From positions 1 to 64,000 of the forward strand of contig JBGSIB010000075.1 of NCBI GenBank assembly GCA_041751955.1: a stretch of DNA of 64,000 nucleotides, written 5' to 3'. The translations under genes and the position numbers were made by a program. A model generated the notes under the pieces. It ran no database searches, was not told where the DNA came from, and worked only from the letters and a program-made list of their open reading frames with translations. The stretch is from UBA2040 sp041751955. GTDB taxonomy: Bacteria; Bacteroidota; Bacteroidia; Flavobacteriales_D; Crocinitomicaceae. Below are positions 24,264 to 34,249 of the stretch, piece after piece. Numbering within the stretch: the first letter of the stretch is position 1; every line of letters starts with the position of its first letter.

Positions 24264-26542
24264 CTCAACAAACTAGCCCTATACAACTTCAACTCCTCCC
24301 AACTGATGTCTTCACCTGCTTGTTCTTTCAGCTCCGACAAGGTTTTTGCTTCTTCTATATTTACTCTATCGTCGAGCAATTCCAAAAGTTCGGCAGACAA
24401 AATGGCGTCTACTTCTATTTTCTCTTGCATGACCAGTTTCTCCAAATGGCTGTAAATCGTGTTTGGTGTAAACTTTCGCATTTTGGCAATTTCTGCTATG
24501 CCTTTTCCTTCTAAAAATAATTCGAGGGTTTGATCATACGTGGAAATTTTCTCTTCTTTTTTGGCTTTTTTCTTTTTGTCGGTGCTCGGTCGAACGAATA
24601 CTTCTGGTGAAAAATCCTCTGGTGCAGAAAACATGTCACCTTTTTTGTGCAATTCGTATTTCAGCGCGTTGATTTTAGCCAGTTTGTAATGCTGAATTTC
24701 CTCTACACGAAAAGTTTCTTTGCTCATGTCTTTTCCCAAAACATAAGCTTCTACCAACAAGCGTGATTTTTTCAAACGAAGAATAACTTCCAAAAGTGTT
24801 TCTTCCAATTCGTGCACTTCTTCGAAATAACTTAGTGCTTTAGATAAACGACTCAATTCGCCAATTTTCTTCAAAACAGAAGTATAAACGGTGTCCAAAA
24901 TGGGGAGGAAGTAATTCACGGCAGCTTCGGTTCGATCCAATGCATGTTCCTTGTCAACAATTTTCTCACTAAAAATTTTTGCCAATTGGTTGCGAAAACT
25001 GCGAGCTGGATCCAATGTACTTTGAATACTTTGCTTTTGTAGTTTTGCCCAAGCATGATTTTTTGCCTTTTCTGATTTTTTAGAAACCGCAGCATAACTG
25101 ATTTCGTGCGATTGCCATTGAGTCGCTAAATCTATCCAATCAAAGGTTTTTTGCAATATTTCGTACATATAATTGTTGCTCGCACCTTCCAACAAGCTCG
25201 GCAATTGATCCATGTATTGACTTTGCGTCGAATATTGAATGATTTTTTCATCGTTCTGCAAGCCGTTGACACGCATTGGAGAAAGCAATACCAAGCCATC
25301 CAATGAACGCAGTCGAGACAGTGCAACATAGGCTTGTCCTGGTGCAAAAACATTGGAAACTTCCAATACAGCTTTATCGAAAGTCAAACCTTGACTTTTG
25401 TGAACAGTGATGGCCCACGCCAATTTCAAAGGATATTGTACAAAAGTTCCAATAACAGCTTCCTCAATTTCACCCGTGTCAGGATTTGTAGAATATTTTA
25501 CGTTCTCCCATTCATACTTTTCTACTGTTATAACTTTTTTATCTTCAATACATTCGACTGTAATTTCGTCTAAATCCATTTGGGTAACAATCGCCATTTT
25601 TCCGTTGTAAAATTGCTTTTCCATTCCCAAATCGTTCTTGATGAACATGACCTGTGCACCAATTTTCAATTCCAATATTTCATCCAATGGGAAAAGATAA
25701 GGAGGAAATTCATCGGTGACATCAGCTCCGAATTTTCGAGATTTGCCTTCTAAGGCAGCTAAAGCATTGGCATTCATCTCGTCTGCTTTCGCATTGTGTG
25801 TGGTTAAGGTGATATAACCATCTTCTTTCGTCGGATCGAAATTGGGCTGAACGTGCTGGTTGAGCAAGGCAACATCTTTTTCCGACATTTTGTTGTTGCG
25901 TAGATTGTTGAGTACAGCGATAAAATCATCATTTTGCTGACGATAAATTTTACTCAATTCTATATACAAGGGCGGTTTCTCTTGAATTACATGCGCATTG
26001 AAGAAATGAATTCCTTGATAATATTTATGTAAAATCGACCATTCTGCAGGTTTGACTACGGGTGGTAACTGAAACAAATCGCCAATAAAAAGTACCTGTA
26101 CGCCACCAAAAGGAATGTTATTGTCACGCACATTGCGCAAAGTCCAATCGATGGCATCCAACAAATCGGCGCGGAGCATACTCACTTCATCGATGATCAG
26201 TAACTCCAAACTTCGCATAATGGATTTACGTTCTTTATTCATCTTAAAATGACGCATTAAACTTTTTTTCGACTCCATTTTTACGGATTGATTCACTTGA
26301 AATTCTTCATTGAAATCTGGTATAAATCCTGCGAAAGGCAATTGAAAAAAAGAATGGATGGTAACACCTCCAGCATTCAAGGCGGCAATTCCAGTGGGCG
26401 CCACAATGATGGTTTGCTTGTAGGTAGACTCAACGATGTGCCGAAGAAAAGTAGTTTTACCCGTTCCAGCTTTTCCTGTTAAAAAGATAGGTTGAGCTGT
26501 TTGGTTAATGAATTTTTCTGCAAATTCGGTTGCTTCGGTCAT
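24260..26542 (-). CDS. PIF1/RecD-like SF1B helicase with C-terminal helix-turn-helix
   Basis: A 760-residue protein. Walker A is TGKAGTGKTTFLR near residue 25, followed by VAPTGIAALNAGGVTIHSFF (motif Ia), LLIIDEVSMLRADLLD (Walker B) and FIGDLFQLPPV (motif III). TVHKSQGLTFDKAVLEVS and YVALSRLRSLDGLVLLSP near 390-430 are the UvrD_C_2 motifs V and VI. This set is that of PIF1/Dda-type 5'-3' helicases. Residues from about 670 hold a RecQ-like HTH_40 domain (GKGIAEIAKMRKFTPNTIY). Bacteroidota genomes often carry such a protein. It probably acts in DNA repair or structured-DNA unwinding. Confidence 0.88.
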   Translation of the reverse strand: MTEATEFAEKFINQTAQPIFLTGKAGTGKTTFLRHIVESTYKQTIIVAPTGIAALNAGGVTIHSFFQLPFAGFIPDFNEEFQVNQSVKMESKKSLMRHFKMNKERKSIMRSLELLIIDEVSMLRADLLDAIDWTLRNVRDNNIPFGGVQVLFIGDLFQLPPVVKPAEWSILHKYYQGIHFFNAHVIQEKPPLYIELSKIYRQQNDDFIAVLNNLRNNKMSEKDVALLNQHVQPNFDPTKEDGYITLTTHNAKADEMNANALAALEGKSRKFGADVTDEFPPYLFPLDEILELKIGAQVMFIKNDLGMEKQFYNGKMAIVTQMDLDEITVECIEDKKVITVEKYEWENVKYSTNPDTGEIEEAVIGTFVQYPLKLAWAITVHKSQGLTFDKAVLEVSNVFAPGQAYVALSRLRSLDGLVLLSPMRVNGLQNDEKIIQYSTQSQYMDQLPSLLEGASNNYMYEILQKTFDWIDLATQWQSHEISYAAVSKKSEKAKNHAWAKLQKQSIQSTLDPARSFRNQLAKIFSEKIVDKEHALDRTEAAVNYFLPILDTVYTSVLKKIGELSRLSKALSYFEEVHELEETLLEVILRLKKSRLLVEAYVLGKDMSKETFRVEEIQHYKLAKINALKYELHKKGDMFSAPEDFSPEVFVRPSTDKKKKAKKEEKISTYDQTLELFLEGKGIAEIAKMRKFTPNTIYSHLEKLVMQEKIEVDAILSAELLELLDDRVNIEEAKTLSELKEQAGEDISWEELKLYRASLLR

Positions 26543-26626
26543 GGTAATTTCTCTGTTTTCTTATTTAAGATAGTGAAAAATATGATTTCGCACCAATAGC
26601 TGGATTAATTTTGTTGGAACTAATTT

Positions 26627-28324
26627 TTAGAACTTTGATTGAAGTTCTGCGAGAGAAGACAGACAAATTAAACTTTCTGGTTTCGCTTCCTCGTGGTCAA
26701 TATAAATGGTTTTCATTCCGGCTTTATTGCCAAATTCGATATCACTCATCGAATCGCCAACCATCACAGATTTTGAAAAATCAATTTCGGGAAATTCTTC
26801 CTTCGCCTTTATTGCCATGCCGATAGCGGGTTTGCGCATGTTAGAGTTTTCAGCGGCAAGTTGCGGGGCAAAGTAAACGGCATCAATTCGACCGCCATTT
26901 TGAGCAACCTCTTTTACCAAATGATCATGTACAATTTGTAATTGCTCTTCTGTCATTATTCCTCTTCCTATGCCTTGCTGATTGGTGACAATAACTATCC
27001 GCCCAAATTTTTTGGAAAAAGTAGCAATTGCTTCTACCACTCCTGGAAGAAATTCAAATTCATCCAAATGCTTGACATAATCGCCCATCAATCGCTTGTT
27101 TATCACACCGTCTCTATCCAGAAAAAGGGTCCACGTACGATCTATGTTTTTTATAAAATCAAGCGAATAATTTGCTGAAGTTTCAGTACTTGGTTTTATT
27201 TTTTCTTTCAGGTTTAAAATGTTTTTCATCAATATATCCCAGCCGTATTTCTTTTTTTCTTCCTGAATATTTTGAATCATTTTTTGCTGATCTGTTTCTT
27301 GAAAAAATTTCAAAGTAGCATCAGCAATTGCATTAATTTCTGTTGGAACAACATATCCCACAACGCCGTCTGGACATTGCTCCGCCAAACCGCCCACATT
27401 GGTCACCACCATGGGTTTGTTAAAATGATAAGCGATTTGTGTTACACCACTTTGCGTTGCATTTCGATAAGGTTGTACAACCAAATCTGAAGCGGAAAAA
27501 TAGGTTTTCACTTCCGAATCGGGAATGAATTTATCCACTTGAATGATGTCGTTTTGAAGATTGTTTTTTGCGATTAAATCTTCATATTCTTTCTTGTCGG
27601 AATAATACTCTCCGGCTATGATCAATTTGATATTTGTCTCGCGAAAACGTTTATCTGCGAAAGCCTCAATCAACAAATCCAAGCCTTTGTATTTGCGTAT
27701 CAAACCAAAAAACAAGATGTATTGATTTTCTGTACTTAGATTCAATTCACGCAAAGCTTCCTCACGCGGCATAATTTCCCCGAAATTGTCGAATAAAGGA
27801 TGGGGTGAAAGAACTTTGGGTTTCTGACTATCGAATTGTTGAATATCGTCCATCACATTTTGTGACATGGCTACAAATCCATCCACAGGTTTCACGAAAT
27901 ACTTTGTGAAAGGTTTGTCTCCAATGCGTTTTTCGTGCGGAATGATGTTGTCTACCAAAGAAATGATAGATGTGTGCTTGTTTTTCTTAATACGTCGTAT
28001 AATCGCGCCAAAACTCGGCCCCATAAATGGCAACCAATAGCGGATGATAACCAAATCGGGTTTTTCTTTTTTCAATTTATTACCGAGCGAAAGCCAAGTG
28101 AACGGATTGATGGAACTGAAAGAGCGAATAATTTTTAAATCTTTTGGACCGTCTTCTTCTAAATATTGTGTTTTTCCCGGGAAAAGAAAACTCGGGTATT
28201 GGGTTGTGAACGTGTAAATGGAAACCGTATGACCGTTATTTTGAAATTCTCGGGCCAACTTCTCATTGTAGGCGGCCAATCCACCTCTGAAAGGATAAGC
28301 AGTTCCAATAATTGCAATATTCAT
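26627..28324 (-). CDS. Fusion of GT4 glycosyltransferase with a GmhB-like HAD phosphatase
   Basis: A 565-residue two-domain protein. Residues 1-375 are a GT-B glycosyltransferase: AYPFRGGLAAYNEKLA at the start, and FFGLIRKYKGLDLLIEA and TNVGGLAEQCPDG in the nucleotide-sugar half. After a 20-residue linker, residues 395-565 are a HAD-IIIA phosphatase with LFLDRDGVIN (catalytic Asp pair), VIVTNQQGIGRG and MVGDSMSDIEFG. The domain resembles heptose/histidinol bisphosphate phosphatases, but the zinc-loop cysteines of GmhB are absent (the equivalent stretch reads APQLAAENSNMRKPA). The fusion suggests that an activated or phosphorylated sugar is processed and transferred by one chain (inference). 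Near-consensus TATCTTTA lies upstream. Confidence 0.85.
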   Translation of the reverse strand: MNIAIIGTAYPFRGGLAAYNEKLAREFQNNGHTVSIYTFTTQYPSFLFPGKTQYLEEDGPKDLKIIRSFSSINPFTWLSLGNKLKKEKPDLVIIRYWLPFMGPSFGAIIRRIKKNKHTSIISLVDNIIPHEKRIGDKPFTKYFVKPVDGFVAMSQNVMDDIQQFDSQKPKVLSPHPLFDNFGEIMPREEALRELNLSTENQYILFFGLIRKYKGLDLLIEAFADKRFRETNIKLIIAGEYYSDKKEYEDLIAKNNLQNDIIQVDKFIPDSEVKTYFSASDLVVQPYRNATQSGVTQIAYHFNKPMVVTNVGGLAEQCPDGVVGYVVPTEINAIADATLKFFQETDQQKMIQNIQEEKKKYGWDILMKNILNLKEKIKPSTETSANYSLDFIKNIDRTWTLFLDRDGVINKRLMGDYVKHLDEFEFLPGVVEAIATFSKKFGRIVIVTNQQGIGRGIMTEEQLQIVHDHLVKEVAQNGGRIDAVYFAPQLAAENSNMRKPAIGMAIKAKEEFPEIDFSKSVMVGDSMSDIEFGNKAGMKTIYIDHEEAKPESLICLSSLAELQSKF

Positions 28325-28452
28325 TCGGTCAATTTTCTGTAAAGATAAACCTTCTTAGCATTTTGAAGGAATGAGGAGTATCAGGTATTGCATAAACTTT
28401 TGGTCATAGTTTATTATCTTTTGTTCATGGAAACTTTTCAAATCAACTACAA

Positions 28453-29568
28453 TTAATTATACTGAAAGCGACTGAACATATTTGCATTATCAATGGTTAT
28501 CGGGTTGGCTTTGAACCAAGTTATGAAATCATCAAATCTCTCTTCATTTTTCGCATACCAAGCATCGAATTCGTCTTCATTTCCTTTCATTAACAACCAA
28601 TAATTATACGCTTCGAAATAACCCAAATCAATGAGTTTTTTATGCCAATCGAATAAAATGTTCGGGTACTCAACATTCTTTTCTGTATCATACCATTGCT
28701 GAATGAATTTGGTGCGAATGTCACTGAAATTTTGAATTCCTAATTCTTTACTATTCAATTCCGGTGTAACGGCCAAAAGCATCACCATTTCATACGGCAT
28801 GGAAAAAGGAAATTTGAATTCTTCACCGTCCTTGGGTAAGGACATTTGCATGGACTTGCTGAAACTAACGGAAGCTTCTGTTTTCGATTTTATTGTAATC
28901 GAAGATTGATAAGTATCGTAAAGAGCTTTGCTCATTTCTGCGGTTTTTGCTGATCCTCTTTCAATGTTATTGAACAATTCGCCATACATCACCCCCCAAA
29001 TTTTTTCGGTACTATAATTCATATAATACAATGCCGCCGTATGATAATTTGATGGATAAGATGGTGCAACAAAAATGACTTTTTCCCATGATTCAAGCGC
29101 AGCATTGTATTCTTTCAAAACTTCAAGGACTATTCCCTTTTCAAAATATAAACGACCAGAATTGGGAAATTTCTCTAAACCTTTATCATATATTTCTATT
29201 GCCATTTTGGGTTTGCCATCAAAATCATACGAGTTGCCTAAAAGCGTAAAACATTGGTCGTTGTTCACTTCAAAATCAATCACTTTTGTCAAAATCTATA
29301 TTGCGTTTTTGTAGTCTTTTTGATAAACATAGGCTAAACCAATTTCATACGGGTAATTGTAGTTTTCAGGGTCCAGTTTCATGGATTTCTCGAGCATTCC
29401 GATTGATTTTTTATACTCGCCATTGTCCATGATTTTTATGGCTTCGAGCGCTATTTCTATCGCCTTATCTTTGTCTTCTTGGCTTTGCGCTTGAATATTT
29501 GTTGTCGTTATAGCAATAAACAATACGGTTAGAAGTTTGGCCAGAATTTTTTTAGTGGTTGAAGTCAT
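28453..29568 (-). pseudogene. TPR-repeat secreted protein gene split by one in-frame TAG codon
   Basis: Two reading frames, 29568-29296 and 29292-28453, are in the same frame and separated only by TAG at 29298-29296. Across it the protein reads YKNAI, stop, ILTKVIDFE, exactly the spacing of a continuing TPR helix, so a Glu or Gln codon probably mutated. The joined product would be about 371 residues: signal peptide (MTSTTKKILAKLLTVLFIAI and on to NIQAQ), about four TPR units, and an unrecognised C-terminal domain. A TTG after the stop could reinitiate, but would give a cytoplasmic fragment. It follows the GMC oxidoreductase gene. An error in the sequence, a true nonsense mutation or readthrough are all possible. 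Confidence 0.75.
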
Positions 29569-29612
29569 TTTACATGTTTTAGATGCTGAAAGATAGAAAA
29601 AATTCATGTTTA

Positions 29613-31175
29613 TCACCTATTCTTAGGCTCAATTTTACTAATGGCTCGTTCAGCAATGGCTGTAATAGAGAGCGAAGGATTTACGCCTGGATTCGCTGAA
29701 ATCATTGATCCATCTATAATGAATAACTCTTCATATCCAAAAACTCGGTTGTTCATGTCGATAACACCTTGAGTAACATTTGCACCCATTACCGCTCCGC
29801 CAAGAATGTGAGCTGTGGATGGAATTCCAGCCAAAGTTTCTAATGCAAATGAGGTGTTTTTTCCATTCACTATTTTCGCATAAGCTTTGGCTAGTTTCAC
29901 TGATTCCGGAATAAAAGGAGTTGGTTTTTTGCCAGAACTCATGGATGTGACCATGCGGCCAAAAAGATTGCGTTTCAACTTTAATGTGCTGTCAAGTGAT
30001 TGCATGAAAAGTAAGACTACTGTCGATTTGGACCAAGAATTTACCCAATAAATTTTGATGAATTGAACAGGAGATTTGACGAATGAAATAAAAACTTTCG
30101 CCAGACGAACAAACACATTTGACCCCGTTGCGTAGGGAAAATGAACCAGTTTCCAGGCGTTTGATCCTTCAGAATATCGACAAATTTCCAAATGACTATT
30201 CTCGTCCGTGTGTAGAATACTTCCAATCGCGACCCCTTTAGAATAATTGTTGTTTTTGTTGAGACTCGATACACTGATAAGTGTTTCGTTATTGGTACGA
30301 ATATCGTCGCCCAGTTTATCCGAAATGTTGGGAAGCGATTTTTGCTTCAACTTGAGCAACAATTTTACGGTTCCCAAAACGCCGCCAGAAAATATGACAC
30401 CTTTCGCATTTATCGTTTGTCTTTTTTTGAAAAATTTGGTGCTCGATTTAATTGAAATTCGGTAGCCGCTTGAGCCATTTTTTCCATCGTGAGCTTGAAC
30501 ATCATATACTTCTTGCTCGGCCAAAATTTCAGCGCCATTTTTTTGAGCCAAATGAAGATAGTTTTTGTCTAAAGTATTTTTGGAATTGTTTCTACAGCCT
30601 GTCATGCAAGCGCCACAAAAATTGCAACCTGTGCGTTCTGGACCTTCTCCATTGAAATATGGATCAGCTTGAGTTACATTTTCTTTTCCGAAGTAAACGG
30701 CAACGTTTGTCGCTTCAAATTGGTTTTCTATACCTAAGTCTTTGCTCAATTTTTGAAGAGCAATATCTCCATCAAAAAGTTTGGGGTTTTTACTAGTCCC
30801 CAGCATTTTTAAAGCCAATTGGTAAAACGGTTGAAGATCATTTTCCCAATCGTTCAATTCACTCCAGCTACCTGTTTCAAAAAATGTCGTCTTTGGAACG
30901 GGCAAAGTATTGGCATAGACCAAAGAACCGCCGCCAACACCAGTTCCTGAGATAACGGCCACGTGTCTGAAAATTGAAAGTTTCATGATGCCGTGAAAAC
31001 GCAAGGCGGGCATCCAAAGCCATTTTTTGAAATTCCAATTGGTTTTAGCAAAATCTTTAGCACGGTACCATTTACCTTTTTCAATCACAAGAACTTTGTA
31101 TCCTTTTTCGGACAATCGAAGAGCGCTAACGGATCCACCAAATCCACTGCCGATTATGACGTAATCGTATTCCAT
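29613..31175 (-). CDS. GMC-family (cholesterol oxidase-like) FAD oxidoreductase
   Basis: A 520-residue flavoprotein. The N-terminal Rossmann motif is DYVIIGSGFGGSVSALRLSE, and ISGTGVGGGSLVYAN follows. The C-terminal GMC signature is HILGGAVMG, with GYEELFIIDGSMISANPGVN then LSITAIAERA. A Cys cluster, TGCNFCGACMTGCRNNSKN (about residues 183-201), is typical of the bacterial cholesterol oxidase-like subgroup and might bind a metal cluster. It probably oxidises an alcohol or sterol-like substrate, but the identity cannot be told. The downstream TPR gene begins about 45 bases after the stop. Confidence 0.88.
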   Translation of the reverse strand: MEYDYVIIGSGFGGSVSALRLSEKGYKVLVIEKGKWYRAKDFAKTNWNFKKWLWMPALRFHGIMKLSIFRHVAVISGTGVGGGSLVYANTLPVPKTTFFETGSWSELNDWENDLQPFYQLALKMLGTSKNPKLFDGDIALQKLSKDLGIENQFEATNVAVYFGKENVTQADPYFNGEGPERTGCNFCGACMTGCRNNSKNTLDKNYLHLAQKNGAEILAEQEVYDVQAHDGKNGSSGYRISIKSSTKFFKKRQTINAKGVIFSGGVLGTVKLLLKLKQKSLPNISDKLGDDIRTNNETLISVSSLNKNNNYSKGVAIGSILHTDENSHLEICRYSEGSNAWKLVHFPYATGSNVFVRLAKVFISFVKSPVQFIKIYWVNSWSKSTVVLLFMQSLDSTLKLKRNLFGRMVTSMSSGKKPTPFIPESVKLAKAYAKIVNGKNTSFALETLAGIPSTAHILGGAVMGANVTQGVIDMNNRVFGYEELFIIDGSMISANPGVNPSLSITAIAERAISKIEPKNR

Positions 31176-31301
31176 TGTTTGATTTCTATCTGACTTGCTT
31201 TGTTTCTTATGCCAAGTTAATCATTTAAACAAACATCAGAATTGAATTTCCGTAGAAAATAATTTGTGAGAACTTATTTTTCTTAGATCTCAAAAAACAA
31301 A

Positions 31302-31329
31302 AATGGCCCTCAATTTCTTGAGAGCCATT
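31302..31329 (-). terminator. Terminator of the fatty-acid initiation operon
   Basis: A hairpin with arms AATGGC-CTCAA and TTGAG-GCCATT (one C-A mismatch) and a 4-base loop. On the minus strand it is followed by a T-rich run, 20 bases after the accC stop. Confidence 0.75.
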
Positions 31330-31347
31330 CCAATATATTTGAGAAAT

Positions 31348-32682
31348 TTAATATTCAAATGTATCCATAAAGGCAGTTGTGAAATTACCATTATTGAAAT
31401 CTTCGTTTTCCATTAATTTCACATGGAAGGGTATAGTTGTTTTAACACCCTCTATGATATATTCACCTAGTGCACGCTTCATTTTCAAAATAGCTTCTTC
31501 ACGTGTTCTTGCAACAACTATCAATTTTGAAATCATTGAATCGTAATTGGGAGGAATAGTGTAACCTGCGTGAACATGAGAGTCGATACGGATACCGTGA
31601 CCGCCGGGACAATGGTAATCCGTAATTTTACCTGGAGAAGGACGGAAACCGTGGTCTGGATCTTCAGCATTAATCCGACATTGTATCGAGTGCATCATGG
31701 GGAAATAATTTTTTCCTGATATTTTCTCTCCAAAAGCCAATTTAATTTGCTCTTTGATCAAGTCAAAATTGATGACTTCCTCTGTTATCGTATGTTCAAC
31801 TTGTATACGCGTGTTCATTTCCATGAAGTAGAAATTTCGGTGCTTATCGACCAAAAACTCTACAGTTCCAACACCTTCATAATTAACAGCTTTCGCGGCT
31901 TTTATAGCTGCTTCACCCATCTTTTCGCGCAAATCATCTGTCATGAATGGTGATGGTGTTTCTTCGACCAATTTTTGGTGACGACGTTGAATGGAGCAAT
32001 CTCTTTCGGAAAGGTGGCACGCGTTGCCGAATTTGTCTCCAGCAATTTGAATCTCAATGTGGCGCGGCTCTTCAATGTATTTTTCCATGTACAAACCATC
32101 GTTTCCGAAGGCTGCGGCAGATTCTTGGCGAGCTGAATCCCAAAGATCTTCTAAATCTTCTTCTTTCCAAACGATTCGCATTCCTTTTCCACCACCACCA
32201 GCCGTAGCTTTCATGATAACAGGATAACCAATGCTTTTCGCTTGTTTTTTAGCGTCAGGTACATCTTTCAACAAGCCTTTTGAACCCGGAATACAAGGTA
32301 CTCCAGCTTTAATCATTGTTGCTTTTGCAGAAGCTTTGTCGCCCATTCCAGCAATTTGTTCAGGCGTAGCGCCTATGAACTTTATGCCATGCTCCTGACA
32401 AACTTTGGAAAACTTTTCATTCTCAGAAAGAAAGCCATAACCAGGGTGAATAGCATCGGCATTCGTAATTTCTGCCGCTGCAATTATATTCGCAATGGAC
32501 AAATAGGACTTTGAGCTTTCTGGTGGTCCGATACAAACAGCTTCATCCGCAAAACGAACGGGTAAGCTGTCCTTGTCTGCCGTGGAATAAACCGCAACGG
32601 TTTTAATGCCCATTTCTTTGCACGTTCGAATTACGCGCAAAGCTATTTCACCTCTATTGGCAATTAATATTTTTTTAAACAT
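31348..32682 (-). CDS. accC: Biotin carboxylase subunit of acetyl-CoA carboxylase
   Basis: A 444-residue ATP-grasp enzyme of usual length. Seen are the N-terminal ILIANRGEIALRVIRTCKEM, the glycine-rich ATP loop ATAGGGGKGMRIV, CSIQRRHQKLVEE and the catalytic region MEMNTRIQVEHTITEEV. It carboxylates biotin on AccB, the gene 44 bases upstream, in the first step of fatty-acid synthesis. The carboxyltransferase subunits (accA, accD) are not in the window. It is the last gene of the yceD-rpmF-plsX-fabH-accB-accC run and is followed by a terminator. Confidence 0.97.
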   Translation of the reverse strand: MFKKILIANRGEIALRVIRTCKEMGIKTVAVYSTADKDSLPVRFADEAVCIGPPESSKSYLSIANIIAAAEITNADAIHPGYGFLSENEKFSKVCQEHGIKFIGATPEQIAGMGDKASAKATMIKAGVPCIPGSKGLLKDVPDAKKQAKSIGYPVIMKATAGGGGKGMRIVWKEEDLEDLWDSARQESAAAFGNDGLYMEKYIEEPRHIEIQIAGDKFGNACHLSERDCSIQRRHQKLVEETPSPFMTDDLREKMGEAAIKAAKAVNYEGVGTVEFLVDKHRNFYFMEMNTRIQVEHTITEEVINFDLIKEQIKLAFGEKISGKNYFPMMHSIQCRINAEDPDHGFRPSPGKITDYHCPGGHGIRIDSHVHAGYTIPPNYDSMISKLIVVARTREEAILKMKRALGEYIIEGVKTTIPFHVKLMENEDFNNGNFTTAFMDTFEY

Positions 32683-32726
32683 GCCTTAATTTTTTGTTGG
32701 AATATTTCTATTCGAAATGAAAAGTT

Positions 32727-33215
32727 CTAAGCTGGTTCAACCAAGAATAATGGTTGGTCGTATTCAACTGGGGATGCGTCGTCAACTAAAACTTTCACAA
32801 TTTTACCACTGATTTCTGACTCAATTTCGTTAAATAATTTCATCGCCTCAATAATACAAACTGTGCTACCTACTGATACAGTGTCACCAACGTTAACGAA
32901 CAAATCTTTGTCTGGCCCAGGAGAACGATAGAAAGTACCAATCATTGGAGATTTTATTGTCAACAATTTGGATTCGTCTTCTGCTGGAGCTGCTGCTGGA
33001 GCCGACGGAGCTGCCGGAGCCGCTGCCGCAGCCGGAGCCGCAACGGGCAAAGCTGCTGGAGCACTTGCTTGAACATAGACTGGCTGTTGTTCGCCGTTTT
33101 TTGATTTGATTTCCGATTTGATAACTAATTTGAAATCTTTTTTCTCAATTTCAACTTCGGTAACCTGCATTTTGGAAACGAATTTGATAAGGTCTTGTAT
33201 TTCTTGAATATTCAT
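32727..33215 (-). CDS. accB: Biotin carboxyl carrier protein of acetyl-CoA carboxylase
   Basis: A 162-residue protein. The helical N-terminus (IQEIQDLIKFVSKMQVTEVE) is followed by an Ala/Pro-rich linker (about residues 47-80). The biotinyl domain then has GDTVSVGSTVCIIEAMKLFN, where the Lys of EAMKL is biotinylated. The EAMKLFNEI form replaces the commoner EAMKLMNEI, a conservative change. It sits between fabH and accC, 45 bases after fabH. No perfect promoter element was seen in that gap. Confidence 0.96.
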   Translation of the reverse strand: MNIQEIQDLIKFVSKMQVTEVEIEKKDFKLVIKSEIKSKNGEQQPVYVQASAPAALPVAAPAAAAAPAAPSAPAAAPAEDESKLLTIKSPMIGTFYRSPGPDKDLFVNVGDTVSVGSTVCIIEAMKLFNEIESEISGKIVKVLVDDASPVEYDQPLFLVEPA

Positions 33216-33260
33216 TTTAGCAATTTTAATAAGCGTTTAAAAGTACAAATAATTATGAAT

Positions 33261-34244
33261 CTAGTATGCCCATTTCAAATAAACGGCACCCCATGTAAAA
33301 CCACCACCAAAGGCAGAAAGTATAATATTATCTCCTTTATTCAATTGAGATTCGTAGTCCCACAAGCATAAAGGAAGGGTTCCTGATGTTGTGTTCCCGT
33401 ATTTTTGTATGTTGATCATGACTTTTTCATTTGTCAATCCCATACGATTTGCTGTTGCGTCTATAATACGAAGATTGGCTTGATGTGGCACTAACCAAGC
33501 AACATCGTCACTGCTCAAGTTATTCTTCTCCATGATTTGTGCAGAAACATCTGCCATATTGGTTACGGCAAATTTAAAAACTTGCTTCCCTTCTTGTTTT
33601 ACGTAGTGTAAGCGTTCGTCTATCGTTTCATGTGTGGGTGGATTCACCGAACCGCCTGCTGGTTGAACAAGATATTCAACACCTGTGCCATCAGAATGCA
33701 AAATAGAATCAATGATTCCCAGACCCTCTTCGTTAGGCTCTAAAAGAACAGCACCTGCTCCATCGCCAAAGATCACACAAGTTGTTCTATCTTCATAATC
33801 CATGATAGATGACATCATGTCAGCGCCAACTACGATGACTTTTTTGTACTTGCCAGTTTCAATAAATTGAGCTCCAGTTGTTAAGGAATAGATAAAACCG
33901 GAACAAGCTGCATTGATATCGAAACTCCAGGCATTAGTCATTCCACATTTTGCAGAAACTAAATTAGCCGTTGCTGGAAAAGGATAATCGGCTGTAACCG
34001 TTCCAACGATAACTAAATCAATTTCTTTTGGATCAATATTTTTCTTCTCTAGAAGCGCAGTTACTGCTCTTGCCGCCATGTCAGATGTTGCGCCATCTTT
34101 CATGATTCTTCTTTCTTTGATTCCTGTTCTAGACTGAATCCATTCGTCAGAAGTATCGACAATTTTTGACAATTCTTCATTGGTCATGATGTATTCAGGA
34201 ACATATCCGTGAACACCTGTAATTGCTGCAGTAATTTTACCCAT
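33261..34244 (-). CDS. fabH: 3-oxoacyl-ACP synthase III
   Basis: A 327-residue KAS III. The catalytic triad is visible: Cys in DINAACSGFIYSL (about residue 112), His in WLVPHQANLRI and Asn in KYGNTTSGTLPL. The N-terminal TSDEWIQSRTGIKERR is the usual FabH signature. It condenses acetyl-CoA or branched acyl-CoA with malonyl-ACP to start fatty-acid chains. In Bacteroidota this includes iso-branched primers. It is five bases after plsX. Confidence 0.97.
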   Translation of the reverse strand: MGKITAAITGVHGYVPEYIMTNEELSKIVDTSDEWIQSRTGIKERRIMKDGATSDMAARAVTALLEKKNIDPKEIDLVIVGTVTADYPFPATANLVSAKCGMTNAWSFDINAACSGFIYSLTTGAQFIETGKYKKVIVVGADMMSSIMDYEDRTTCVIFGDGAGAVLLEPNEEGLGIIDSILHSDGTGVEYLVQPAGGSVNPPTHETIDERLHYVKQEGKQVFKFAVTNMADVSAQIMEKNNLSSDDVAWLVPHQANLRIIDATANRMGLTNEKVMINIQKYGNTTSGTLPLCLWDYESQLNKGDNIILSAFGGGFTWGAVYLKWAY

Positions 34245-34249
34245 ATATT

